Notes under the pieces: generated by a model
What the model was told of the DNA's origin: nothing
Seen by the model: the letters and a program-made list of their open reading frames with translations, nothing else
Databases searched by the model: none
Part shown: piece by piece, positions 32,707 to 40,605 of the stretch
How the letters are laid out: each line of letters opens with the position of its first letter
Numbering within the stretch: position 1 is the stretch's first letter
NCBI RefSeq assembly: GCF_044762855.1
Contig: NZ_JBIWFB010000011.1
Span: forward strand, 68,580 to 132,579
Source: Psychrobacillus sp044762855
GTDB taxonomy: Bacteria; Bacillota; Bacilli; Bacillales_A; Planococcaceae
Direction: 5' to 3'
Length of the DNA: 64,000 bases
Made by a program: the position numbers and the translations under genes

Positions 32707-33207
32707 ATGGAAGCATTCTTAGAAATTTCCCCTCGGCACGTATATGAAGTACTTGAAGGAGTACAAGATCCGGAAATTGACTCCATTAGCATTATAGATC
32801 TAGGCATGGTGAGCGAAGTCACTACAGAAGAGAATAACGTAAAGATCGTTTTGCTCCCTACTTTTTTAGGATGTCCAGCACTCGATATTATTAAAATGAA
32901 TACAATCAATGCTGTAAAAGAATTACCGGAAGTGAAAGATGTTCAAGTGGAATTCGTCTTACACCCGCCGTGGACATCAGATCGAATTACGGAACAAGGG
33001 CATGTGAATCTTAGGAAGTTCGGAATTGCACCACCACCAAAACGTATGGAAGCGGACGGCTCGTGGCATATAGATTGCGCTTACTGTGGATCTACGTATG
33101 TAACGATGGATAATATTTTTGGTCCGACTGCATGTAGAAGTATTTTGTACTGTAAGAGTTGTAAAAACGTCTTTGAGGCTATGAAACCTGTATCTACATT
33201 AATGTAA
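32707..33207 (+). CDS. paaD: PaaD, Fe-S maturation protein
   Basis: A 166-residue protein with a DUF59/MIP18 domain (residues 8-95, VYEVLEGVQDPEIDSISIIDLGMV) and a C-terminal Cys-rich part with CAYCGS and CKSCK. PaaD belongs to the SUF/CIA-type maturation proteins and is needed for an active epoxidase system. AAAGAGGTG precedes the ATG. Because PaaE is absent here, the client may be the ferredoxin. Confidence 0.92.
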   Translation: MEAFLEISPRHVYEVLEGVQDPEIDSISIIDLGMVSEVTTEENNVKIVLLPTFLGCPALDIIKMNTINAVKELPEVKDVQVEFVLHPPWTSDRITEQGHVNLRKFGIAPPPKRMEADGSWHIDCAYCGSTYVTMDNIFGPTACRSILYCKSCKNVFEAMKPVSTLM

Positions 33208-33223
33208 AGTGAGGAGAAGAAAA

Positions 33224-33526
33224 ATGGCAAAGTTAATCGCATTGTATAAACACCCTGAAAACAAAGAGGCTTTTGATGCACATTATTTTAACGTTCATGC
33301 ACCACTTACAGCGAAAATTCCAGGGCTTCGTGAGATGAAAGTAACAAAAGTAACAGGATCTCCAATGGGTGGGGATGGAAAATACTATCTCACATGTGAA
33401 ATGCATTATGATAGTTTAGATGCATTGCAGGAGGGCCTACGTTCACCTGAAGGAAGAGCTTCTGGCAAAGACTTAATGGGATTTGCAGGTGATCTTGTCA
33501 CATTAATGATTGGTGAGGAAGCATAA
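33224..33526 (+). CDS. EthD-domain protein in the paa operon
   Basis: A 100-residue dimeric alpha+beta-barrel protein of the EthD family, with the signature HPENKEAFDAHYFNVHAPLTAKIPGL. EthD-like proteins accompany oxygenase and ring-degradation operons, but their chemistry is mostly unknown. The ATG at 33224 is chosen because GAGGAGA lies upstream; the frame is open to 33209. Its stop overlaps the next start (TAATG). Confidence 0.88.
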   Translation: MAKLIALYKHPENKEAFDAHYFNVHAPLTAKIPGLREMKVTKVTGSPMGGDGKYYLTCEMHYDSLDALQEGLRSPEGRASGKDLMGFAGDLVTLMIGEEA

Positions 33527-34302
33527 TGAATCGTTTCGAATTCATTGAAACATCTTTAAAAAGAAACATAGCAGTTATTGAGCTGAATCGACCTCGACAG
33601 TTAAACTCATTGAATCGAAAAATGGTAAATGAAATTGTCGGAGCGATGGAGGAATTTGACCGAGATGAAAACGTTCGTGTAATAGTTCTTACAGGTAAAG
33701 GGCGGGCTTTTTCGGCAGGTGCTGACATTGATGAAATGTTGGATGATAATCCAGTAAGCCTAGAACAACTAAATCAATTTGCTGATTGGGATCGTTTTGC
33801 GCTCATTAAAAAGCCGATACTCGGTGCTGTAAAAGGGTTTGTCTTCGGTGGTGGATTTGAACTTGCGCTTTGCTGTGATCTTTTAATCGCTAGTATCGGT
33901 ACTGAATTTTCATTTCCAGAAGTAGGACTAGGCGTTATGCCAGGTGCAGGAGGAACACAAAGGTTAACAAAACTAGTGGGGCGTACGAAAGCCCTCGAAT
34001 GGCTTTGGACGGGGGAGCGTATTTCTGCGGAAACTGCTCTCAAACATGGAGTTATTAATAAAATCGTTGCACCTGAACTACTAATGGAAGAAACAATGAA
34101 ATTGGCAGACCGTTTGGCTAATCAGCCTCTTCTATCATTGCGGCTTATAAAAGATTCTGTTAATAAAGCTGTCGATTATCCTTTATACGAAGGAATGCAA
34201 TATGAGAGAAAAAACTTCTATCTACTTTTTGCTTCACAAGATCAAAAAGAAGGTATGACTGCATTTGTTGAAAAAAGAAAACCGAATTACAAAGGGAAGT
34301 AA
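33526..34302 (+). CDS. paaF: Enoyl-CoA hydratase (PaaF-like)
   Basis: A 258-residue crotonase. Both hydratase glutamates appear to be present, in GGGFELALCCD near residue 109 and in FPEVGLGVMPGAGGTQ near residue 129, so it should hydrate 2,3-dehydroadipyl-CoA to 3-hydroxyadipyl-CoA. The oxyanion-hole turn FSAGADIDEM is near residue 64. It overlaps the EthD gene by 1 bp and precedes paaG by 12 bp. Confidence 0.88.
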   Translation: MNRFEFIETSLKRNIAVIELNRPRQLNSLNRKMVNEIVGAMEEFDRDENVRVIVLTGKGRAFSAGADIDEMLDDNPVSLEQLNQFADWDRFALIKKPILGAVKGFVFGGGFELALCCDLLIASIGTEFSFPEVGLGVMPGAGGTQRLTKLVGRTKALEWLWTGERISAETALKHGVINKIVAPELLMEETMKLADRLANQPLLSLRLIKDSVNKAVDYPLYEGMQYERKNFYLLFASQDQKEGMTAFVEKRKPNYKGK

Positions 34303-34314
34303 GGAGGTCGTTGC

Positions 34315-35088
34315 ATGTTTGAAACGATACGTTATGATGTCAAAGATGGAATTGCATGGCTCTATTTAAATAGGCCAGACAAATTAAATGCATTTATCGC
34401 ACAAATGAACCGAGAAGTGAAAGATGCGATCAAAGCTGCTACATTTGATGAACAAGTTCGCTGCATTGTCATTTCAGGTGAAGGAAGGGCTTTTTGTTCT
34501 GGACAAGATTTGGCAGAAGTCGATAAGAATATGGACCATGGCCAAGTTTTAAGAGATTACTATGGTCCGATGATAAAGCAAATTAGACAATGTGAAAAAC
34601 CGATTGTCGCAGCAGTAAATGGAGTTGCGGCTGGTGCAGGGTTCAGCTTAGCGCTTGCTTGTGACTTTAGAATTGTATCGGAACGCGCCAGTTTTTTGAA
34701 TGCTTTCATTCATGTTGGCCTCATTCCGGACTCGGGTAATCTGTATTATTTAACCAAGTTAGTCGGTCATGCTAAGGCATTGGAATTATCCATTCTTGGA
34801 GAAAAAGTGTCGGCTACTGATGCAGTAGCATTAGGTCTTGCGAATAAACTTATTCCATTAGATTTATGGGATGAAGAGGTGTCGGCATTTGCAGCAAATC
34901 TTTCTACTTTACCAACAAAGGCGATTGGTTTGATTAAACGATCATTGAAATTCACTACAGAGCTTACTTTTGAAGACTATCTTGAACAAGAAGCACAAGG
35001 GCAACGTATTGCTGGTTTAACAATTGATCACCGCGAAGGTATTCATGCATTTATGGAAAAAAGAAAACCTGTTTTTTCAGGACAATAG
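34315..35088 (+). CDS. paaG: 1,2-epoxyphenylacetyl-CoA isomerase
   Basis: A 257-residue crotonase. The first hydratase glutamate position is replaced (GAGFSLALACD) and the second carries Asp in GLIPDSGNLYYL, as in PaaG isomerase, which turns the ring epoxide into the oxepin-CoA. AAGGAGG precedes the ATG. Confidence 0.9.
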   Translation: MFETIRYDVKDGIAWLYLNRPDKLNAFIAQMNREVKDAIKAATFDEQVRCIVISGEGRAFCSGQDLAEVDKNMDHGQVLRDYYGPMIKQIRQCEKPIVAAVNGVAAGAGFSLALACDFRIVSERASFLNAFIHVGLIPDSGNLYYLTKLVGHAKALELSILGEKVSATDAVALGLANKLIPLDLWDEEVSAFAANLSTLPTKAIGLIKRSLKFTTELTFEDYLEQEAQGQRIAGLTIDHREGIHAFMEKRKPVFSGQ

Positions 35089-35102
35089 GGAGAGCTGAGC
35101 AC

Positions 35103-36620
35103 ATGACAACAATTCGGGATAATGATATCGAACAAGAGGCAATGAAACGATCGTTTTATCATTTGATTGTAAATGGAGAAAAAATAAAAAGTAGTACAGG
35201 TGAAACTATTAAAACTTACAATCCAGCAACGGGAGAGTTAGTTGCGGAAGTTGCAAAAGCGTCCAAAGAAGATGTTGAAAAAGCCATTGCTAGTGCACGA
35301 GATGCATTTGACAATGGTAAATGGAAAATGTATCCTGTTGGTCGCCGAGCACAAGTATTGAACAAAATCGCTGCAATAATGCGTTCTCGTTTTAATGAGC
35401 TAGTTGAATTGGAAATTCTCGATACTGGTAAAACGTTTCATGCAGCGCAAGGTCAAGTTTCTCAAGCGATTGAAGATTTTGAGTTTTATGCAGGAGCAAT
35501 CGTTGGTCACCGAGGAGTCGTTAACAATGTTCCTGGCCAATTCCATAACTATACAGAGAAAGAGCCGGTTGGAGTTTGTGCACAAATCATTCCGTGGAAC
35601 TATCCACTTATGATGGCTGCTTGGAAAGTGGCACCGGCTATTGCAGTAGGTTGCTCGGTAATTGTAAAGCCAGCTTCCCTCACACCATTAACAGCAATAA
35701 TCTTGGGAGAAATTTGTCTTGAAGCGGGTGTTCCTGCGGGTGTGGTGAACATTCTTCCAGGTTCTGGATCAGATATTGGTAACTTTTTAGTGGAGCATCC
35801 TCAAGTGGATAAAGTAGCTTTCACTGGCTCAACACCTATCGGTAAAGACATCATGGGGAAAGCATCTCAATCGTTAAAACGTGTAACACTGGAGCTTGGT
35901 GGAAAATCTCCTAATCTTGTATTTGAAGATGCAGATATTGACGCTGCAGTAGATGGTTCCCTGTTTGGTATTTTCTATAATTCAGGTCAATCATGTGAAG
36001 CTCGATCTCGTTTGTATGTACATGAGGATATTTACGATGAATTTTTGAATAAGTTTGTTGAAAAAACAAAAAAATTACAGCTAGGCAACCCGTTTGATAA
36101 AGGAACACATGTTGGTGCAATTATCGATCAAGTTCAACTTGATACAATCGATAGTTATGTACAATCAGCTCGGAAAGAAGGAGCAGAAATTCTTGTTGGT
36201 GGAAATATTTCGAAACCAAATGGATATGAAAACGGATTCTGGTATGAGCCAACGATTATTGCAAATGTAAATCACGATATGACAGTTGTAAAAGAAGAAA
36301 TTTTTGGTCCAGTTGTTGTATTAATGAAATTTAAAAATGAAAAAGAAGCAATCCGACTTGCAAACGATACAGAGTTCGGCTTAGGCTCAGCCATTTGGTC
36401 AAAAGATGGTGCACGTGCAACGCGTGTTGCAAATCAGATCCAAGCAGGCATTGTAATGGTAAACTGTCCATTCTCAGCTTTTCCTGGGACACCATTTGGC
36501 GGATATAAGCAATCAGGGTTCGGACGTGAGCTATGTATTGAAACGCTAGACCTCTATACGGAAACGAAAAGTATTTTATCTTACTACGGCAGTCGACCAC
36601 TGAATCCATTCGGATTGTAA
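35103..36620 (+). CDS. Aldehyde dehydrogenase of the paa operon
   Basis: A 505-residue NAD(P)-dependent aldehyde dehydrogenase. The cofactor region is IIPWNYPLMMAAWKVAPA, the general base is in TLELGGKSP near residue 265, and the nucleophile is in NSGQSCEARSRL near residue 299. Two roles fit: phenylacetaldehyde to phenylacetate, or the 3-oxo-5,6-dehydrosuberyl-CoA semialdehyde step done by the PaaZ ALDH domain. It is not fused to a MaoC hydratase as PaaZ is, and no MaoC gene is nearby. It is the last gene of the transcript. Confidence 0.85.
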   Translation: MTTIRDNDIEQEAMKRSFYHLIVNGEKIKSSTGETIKTYNPATGELVAEVAKASKEDVEKAIASARDAFDNGKWKMYPVGRRAQVLNKIAAIMRSRFNELVELEILDTGKTFHAAQGQVSQAIEDFEFYAGAIVGHRGVVNNVPGQFHNYTEKEPVGVCAQIIPWNYPLMMAAWKVAPAIAVGCSVIVKPASLTPLTAIILGEICLEAGVPAGVVNILPGSGSDIGNFLVEHPQVDKVAFTGSTPIGKDIMGKASQSLKRVTLELGGKSPNLVFEDADIDAAVDGSLFGIFYNSGQSCEARSRLYVHEDIYDEFLNKFVEKTKKLQLGNPFDKGTHVGAIIDQVQLDTIDSYVQSARKEGAEILVGGNISKPNGYENGFWYEPTIIANVNHDMTVVKEEIFGPVVVLMKFKNEKEAIRLANDTEFGLGSAIWSKDGARATRVANQIQAGIVMVNCPFSAFPGTPFGGYKQSGFGRELCIETLDLYTETKSILSYYGSRPLNPFGL

Positions 36621-36631
36621 AAATAAACTGA

Positions 36632-36678
36632 AAATACGGACAGGGGAAAATTCAAACCCTGTCCGTATTCTTTCTTTA
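36632..36678 (+). terminator. Intrinsic terminator of the paa operon
   Basis: AATACGGACAGGG...CCCTGTCCGTATT is a 13-bp stem followed by CTTTCTTT. Confidence 0.9.
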
Positions 36679-36701
36679 ACGTAAGGGGAGTAGAGTAAAA
36701 T

Positions 36702-36923
36702 CTTCTGAAGTCTTGTGAACAACTTGCAAACGATATTATGAAAAATGGTCCAGTAGCGATTAAACAAGGGAAGTATGCAATTACACAAGGGATGAATACG
36801 GACTTACAAACGGGGCTTGCAATCGAGTCTAAGTCATACGAATTAACGATCCCACCTGAGGATCGCATTGAAGCGTTACTTGCATTTAGTGAGAAAAGGA
36901 ATCCTGTCTTTTTAGGGAAATAA
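36702..36923 (+). pseudogene. 3' remnant of a crotonase (enoyl-CoA hydratase) gene
   Basis: The frame reads EQLANDIMKNGPVAIKQGKYAI and ends AFSEKRNPVFLGK, the C-terminal 65 residues of an enoyl/methylglutaconyl-CoA hydratase. The catalytic two-thirds are missing and the frame is closed just upstream, so it cannot be active. It is not a copy of the end of either neighbouring crotonase gene. Confidence 0.8.
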
Positions 36924-37008
36924 TTAGTAAACTCTAATAACAAAATAATGAAAGAAGGGGGAAAACGTGTTATATTGGAAATCAGGGAAAAAGAAAGAGT
37001 GAGTTTAC

Positions 37009-37887
37009 ATGTCGAATACACAATCAATGATATTTACAATTTACGGTGATTATATCCGTCATTACGGAAATAAAATATGGATTGGAAGCTTAATCCGACT
37101 GTTAAAAGAGTTTGGGCATAATGAACAGTCAGTACGAGTAGCGGTTTCAAGAATGATGAAACAAGGTTGGCTCGAGTCCGAGAAGGAAGGGAATAAAAGT
37201 TATTACTTTTTGACGACCCGTGGTGAAGCTCGGATGGAAGAAGCTGCCATACGGATTTTTAAATTAATGCCAAACGACTGGGATGGAAAATGGCGTATGC
37301 TAATGTATACGATTCCAGAAGAAAAAAGACAAGTTCGTGATGAACTACGAAAAGAGCTTTTGTGGAGTGGATTCGGCAGTTTTTCTAGTGGATGCTGGAT
37401 ATCACCGAACAATCTCGAAAAAGAAGTTGAATTTCTTATAGAAAAATATAGTATACAAAATTATGTAGATTTCTTCGTAGCAGACTACAAAGGGCCCCAA
37501 GCAAACAGAGCTCTTGTTGAAAAAAGTTGGCCGCTTCAAGAAATAGAAGGAAAATATCAGGATTTTATCTCAACCTATAGCAAACAATATATAATCCATC
37601 AGAGCATGATGAACGATGGAAGAATGTCTGATGCAGAATGTTTTGTTGAACGAACAAATCTTGTACATGAATATCGTAAGTTTCTATTTTCTGATCCTGG
37701 TCTTCCAAAGGAACTGTTACCAGAAATATGGAGTGGTAACCATGCAGCTCTTTTATTTGAGCAATATTATAAATTGCTTGCACTGCCAGCAAATCATTTT
37801 TTCGAAGAAGTATTCCAAGAAGATAATGATATGCGTCGTAAGGACAAATCGTATGATGCAGATGATCATCCACTTATTATGGACTAA
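37009..37887 (+). CDS. paaX: Phenylacetate-operon repressor PaaX
   Basis: A 292-residue regulator. The N-terminal winged helix (QSMIFTIYGDYIRHYG, then LIRLLKEFGHNEQSVRVAVSRMMKQGWL) and the central PaaX domain (GKWRMLMYTIPEEKR) match PaaX, which is released from DNA by phenylacetyl-CoA. The last part holds the PaaX C-terminal domain. It is transcribed separately, downstream of the paa operon terminator. Confidence 0.92.
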   Translation: MSNTQSMIFTIYGDYIRHYGNKIWIGSLIRLLKEFGHNEQSVRVAVSRMMKQGWLESEKEGNKSYYFLTTRGEARMEEAAIRIFKLMPNDWDGKWRMLMYTIPEEKRQVRDELRKELLWSGFGSFSSGCWISPNNLEKEVEFLIEKYSIQNYVDFFVADYKGPQANRALVEKSWPLQEIEGKYQDFISTYSKQYIIHQSMMNDGRMSDAECFVERTNLVHEYRKFLFSDPGLPKELLPEIWSGNHAALLFEQYYKLLALPANHFFEEVFQEDNDMRRKDKSYDADDHPLIMD

Positions 37888-37955
37888 CGTTTTGGTGATC
37901 AGAAAAATACTTGCATTTTTTGTTTGTAAACACATATCGGAATATAGTATCAGCA

Positions 37956-38007
37956 AATCAAAAGGTTTCGGAAATGTTGGACATTTCCAAAACCTTTTGA
38001 TTTATTA
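37956..38007 (+). terminator. Intrinsic terminator after paaX
   Basis: AAATCAAAAGGTTT.GGAAATG / CATTTCC.AAACCTTTTGATTT, a long stem with T-rich flanks, probably bidirectional. Confidence 0.8.
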
Positions 38008-38158
38008 TGCATACATTATTTTGATTTTCGATTCAAATGATCAGCTGTTCTACTTGATTAATTGTAATTATCTCTTGCTAATCACATTCGGGGCACCACC
38101 ATTATTTAGTATCTAGAATTAAAAAAGAGAGATGGACTTGTCAAAAAAATTAGAAAAG

Positions 38159-38206
38159 TAGAGTGAGGGGAAGTTAAAGAATTCCCCTCACTCTACTTAT
38201 TTTCTT
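38159..38206. terminator. Intrinsic terminator
   Basis: GTAGAGTGAGGGGAA-gttaaaga-ATTCCCCTCACTCTAC with T-rich DNA to the right. It lies between paaX and paaY (minus strand). Confidence 0.8.
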
Positions 38207-38341
38207 CTTTATTGGGTTTTTGAGAAACCCCATGTGGTAAAGTTAATTATAGGAACTTTTTAGTACCCTCAGCGTATATATCCAAATAAAAGGATGCTCG
38301 ATGTCAGTTTTTTCTTTCTCTTTTTGTACTTTCTATTCTTA

Positions 38342-38854
38342 TTATTCAAAAATTTCACGATAATCGTATCCTTTTTGAACATACGTATCAATGGAAAGCT
38401 GAATAATATCGAAATCTTTATCGTTTAATTCTCGAACTACCTTTCCTGGTGAACCGACGACTAGTGAGCGTGGAGGAATTTTCTTTCCAGGCGGAATTAA
38501 CGTATTAGCACCGATAATGCACTCTTCTCCAATTTCAGCATGATCTAGAATTGTTGATCCCATTCCAATAATAGAACGTTTTCCAACCTTACATCCATGA
38601 AGGATGACATTATGTCCAACAGTAACCTCGTCATCTATTACAACTGGCGCATCTTCATATAAATGAATGGTTGAATTATCTTGGATACTGCATCTTTTTC
38701 CAATTGAAATTAAACCTTCATCTCCGCGTAGAACTGTATTGAACCAAATAGTAGATTCTTCTCCAACTTGGACCTCTCCGATAACTTTTGCACCTGGAGC
38801 AACAAAAACAGTAGGATCTAACTCAGGTCTTTTCCCTTTAAAAGTGATAATCAT
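38342..38854 (-). CDS. paaY: Gamma-carbonic-anhydrase-like hexapeptide protein PaaY
   Basis: A 170-residue left-handed beta-helix with hexapeptide repeats from residue 15 to 140 (VIGEVQVGEESTIWFNTVLRGDEG, then TVGHNVILHGCKVG). The His residues that bind metal in this family are kept. PaaY of paa clusters is a thioesterase that hydrolyses dead-end ring-CoA products; the family also includes true carbonic anhydrases. It is divergent from the FMN-dependent gene at 38938. Confidence 0.85.
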   Translation of the reverse strand: MIITFKGKRPELDPTVFVAPGAKVIGEVQVGEESTIWFNTVLRGDEGLISIGKRCSIQDNSTIHLYEDAPVVIDDEVTVGHNVILHGCKVGKRSIIGMGSTILDHAEIGEECIIGANTLIPPGKKIPPRSLVVGSPGKVVRELNDKDFDIIQLSIDTYVQKGYDYREIFE

Positions 38855-38937
38855 AATTTTACCCCCATTTTTAAAATAATCTCAATTGTCATTCTATTGG
38901 TTTTACTATAACATATTTTTATGGGGGTGGATGAAAA

Positions 38938-39903
38938 ATGATATGTATTTGTGAGAAGTTGCAAATTAACTATCCGATTATTCAAGGAGGAATGGGGAAT
39001 ATTAGTAACGCACAGCTCGCTGCAGCTGTCTCAGAAGCAGGGGGCCTTGGCACGATTGGGTGCGGTACAATGTCTCCAATGGAAGTAGAGAATATAATAT
39101 TAGAAACAAAAGCGTTAACAAATAAGAACTTCGCTATAAACATTGCAATTAGTGTCACACCTTTTACAGATGAATTAATTGATCTTGTTATCAAACATAA
39201 AGTACCAATTGTTTCGTTATCAGCGGGAAACCCAGCACCATATATTCCTCTACTGCATGAACATGCAGTGATAGTAATAGCTCTAGTAGCTTCTGTAAAA
39301 CATGCACAGAAAGCGGAAGCTGCTGGGGCAGACATACTCGTGGCAGAAGGCTTTGAAGCGGCTGGTATAAACTCAAACTTAGAACTAACTACTTTCACAC
39401 TCATTCCGCAAATTGTTAAACACGTTAAAATTCCCGTACTTGCGGCTGGAGGTATTGGAGATGGCAAAGGATTAGCAGCTGCACTTATGCTTGGTGCAAG
39501 TGGTGTCCAAATCGGCACACGTTTAATCGCAACAAAGGAAGCACCTTTTCACGATGTTTATAAGGAAAATTTATTGAAGGCCGGTGACTCGGAAACGTTG
39601 ATTGTCGGTCGAAGTGTTGGAAGACTGAGAAGAATCTTAAAGACACCTTATGCTATGAAGCTCTATGAATTGGATAAAGTAGGGATGACACTGGATCAAT
39701 ATAGTGAACTGACCTCGGAAAAACAACATCTTAAAGGTGCATTAGAAGGCGATATGGAAAATGGTTTTATGAATAGTGGACAAATTGCAGGGCTTATTGA
39801 AGATATTCCAACAGTAAAAGAACTAATTGACGAAATGATGGAAGAAGCAGAAAATTGTATGATTAAATCCGCAATAGAATTTAAGAGAATACTAGAGTTG
39901 TAA
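38938..39903 (+). CDS. Nitronate monooxygenase / FabK-like FMN enzyme
   Basis: A 321-residue TIM-barrel flavoenzyme. Signatures are PIIQGGMGNISNAQLAAAVSEAGGLG at the start, VLAAGGIGDGKGLAAALMLGASGVQIGTR for the phosphate of FMN, and VAEGFEAAG. The family includes nitronate monooxygenase and the enoyl-ACP reductase FabK; motifs do not separate the two here. Association with aromatic genes suggests acyl-CoA or nitro-compound redox chemistry. GGGGGTGG precedes the ATG. It ends in a terminator. Confidence 0.82.
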   Translation: MICICEKLQINYPIIQGGMGNISNAQLAAAVSEAGGLGTIGCGTMSPMEVENIILETKALTNKNFAINIAISVTPFTDELIDLVIKHKVPIVSLSAGNPAPYIPLLHEHAVIVIALVASVKHAQKAEAAGADILVAEGFEAAGINSNLELTTFTLIPQIVKHVKIPVLAAGGIGDGKGLAAALMLGASGVQIGTRLIATKEAPFHDVYKENLLKAGDSETLIVGRSVGRLRRILKTPYAMKLYELDKVGMTLDQYSELTSEKQHLKGALEGDMENGFMNSGQIAGLIEDIPTVKELIDEMMEEAENCMIKSAIEFKRILEL

Positions 39904-39937
39904 AAAGTAGTGGGGATCTTACTCACTACTTTTTTAC
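39903..39937 (+). terminator. Intrinsic terminator
   Basis: AAAAGTAGTG...CTCACTACTTTTTT directly after the stop of the FMN enzyme gene. Confidence 0.8.
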
Positions 39938-39982
39938 ACGAATCAGTTTATTTTGAATTAATAGATTTTTCTAATTACTATA

Positions 39983-40025
39983 TTGACTATAGTATTACAA
40001 ATTGATACTATTACGTTGTAATAGT
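39983..40025 (+). promoter_or_regulatory. Promoter with an overlapping 19-bp palindrome
   Basis: TTGACT (39983) and TACTAT (40006) are 17 bp apart. The perfect palindrome ACTATTAC-gtt-GTAATAGT (40007-40025) covers the -10 box, as expected for a repressor operator. Confidence 0.65.
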
Positions 40026-40053
40026 GTTATGTTTAGTGGAATATAATTGTATA

Positions 40054-40067
40054 TGAAAGCGTTTACA
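40054..40067 (+). promoter_or_regulatory. cre site (CcpA operator)
   Basis: TGAAAGCGTTTACA is an exact match to the Bacillus cre consensus TGWNANCGNTNWCA. It lies about 35 bp downstream of the likely transcription start, where CcpA blocks elongation, so the operon should be off on preferred sugars. Confidence 0.75.
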
Positions 40068-40078
40068 TTATTTTGTGT

Positions 40079-40108
40079 AATGGTGTATAGAAATACCAAA
40101 ACACCATT
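40079..40108. promoter_or_regulatory. Inverted repeat AATGGTGT...ACACCATT
   Basis: Perfect 8-bp arms around 14 nt in the leader of the phenylalanine dehydrogenase operon. It may be an additional operator or a leader hairpin. Confidence 0.45.
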
Positions 40109-40152
40109 CAGTATTAAGAAGATTCGACCATATAGTAAGTAGAGGTGTTGTA

Positions 40153-40578
40153 ATGAGAAGCGGAATGGAAATAGGCAGAGAAGAGACTATACAAATATCA
40201 GTAACAGAGGATATGTTTGCATCTTTTGAAGGGAAAATAGTTCATCCTGTCTATTCAACGGTAACAATGACATATCATATGGAGTGGGTTTCTAGGAAAA
40301 TTATTCTTCCATTTTTAGAAGACCACGAAGAAGGAATGGGAGCATCCGTAAAGCTAAGTCATATAGCACCTTCCCCACTCGGTACGACAGTAACGCTAAC
40401 AGCAACTTTAGTTGAAGTACAGGACAATGTAGTACTGACAAAAATTGTAGCATCTAATAAACTGGGTATTATTGGTAAAGGTGAAGTGAAACAAGTTATT
40501 TTACCTAAAAAAACAATAGCTGAAAAACTAAGAAATGCTTCCATATATCCAGAGAAAAAAGAAACTATTTTAGACTAG
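40153..40578 (+). CDS. FlK-like hotdog thioesterase
   Basis: A 141-residue hotdog-fold protein of the fluoroacetyl-CoA thioesterase (FlK) family. Candidate catalytic residues are the Thr of HPVYSTVTMTYHMEW, the Glu of that same segment, and the His of KLSHIAPSPLG. AGAGGTG precedes the ATG. Being first in the operon with phenylalanine dehydrogenase and the oxoacid dehydrogenase, it could hydrolyse arylacetyl-CoA to the free acid. That would supply PaaK, or HpaBC when the ring is hydroxylated, and would prevent CoA trapping. Confidence 0.75.
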   Translation: MRSGMEIGREETIQISVTEDMFASFEGKIVHPVYSTVTMTYHMEWVSRKIILPFLEDHEEGMGASVKLSHIAPSPLGTTVTLTATLVEVQDNVVLTKIVASNKLGIIGKGEVKQVILPKKTIAEKLRNASIYPEKKETILD

Positions 40579-40605
40579 AATGTAATTCCTTAGGGGGTAT
40601 AAAAG

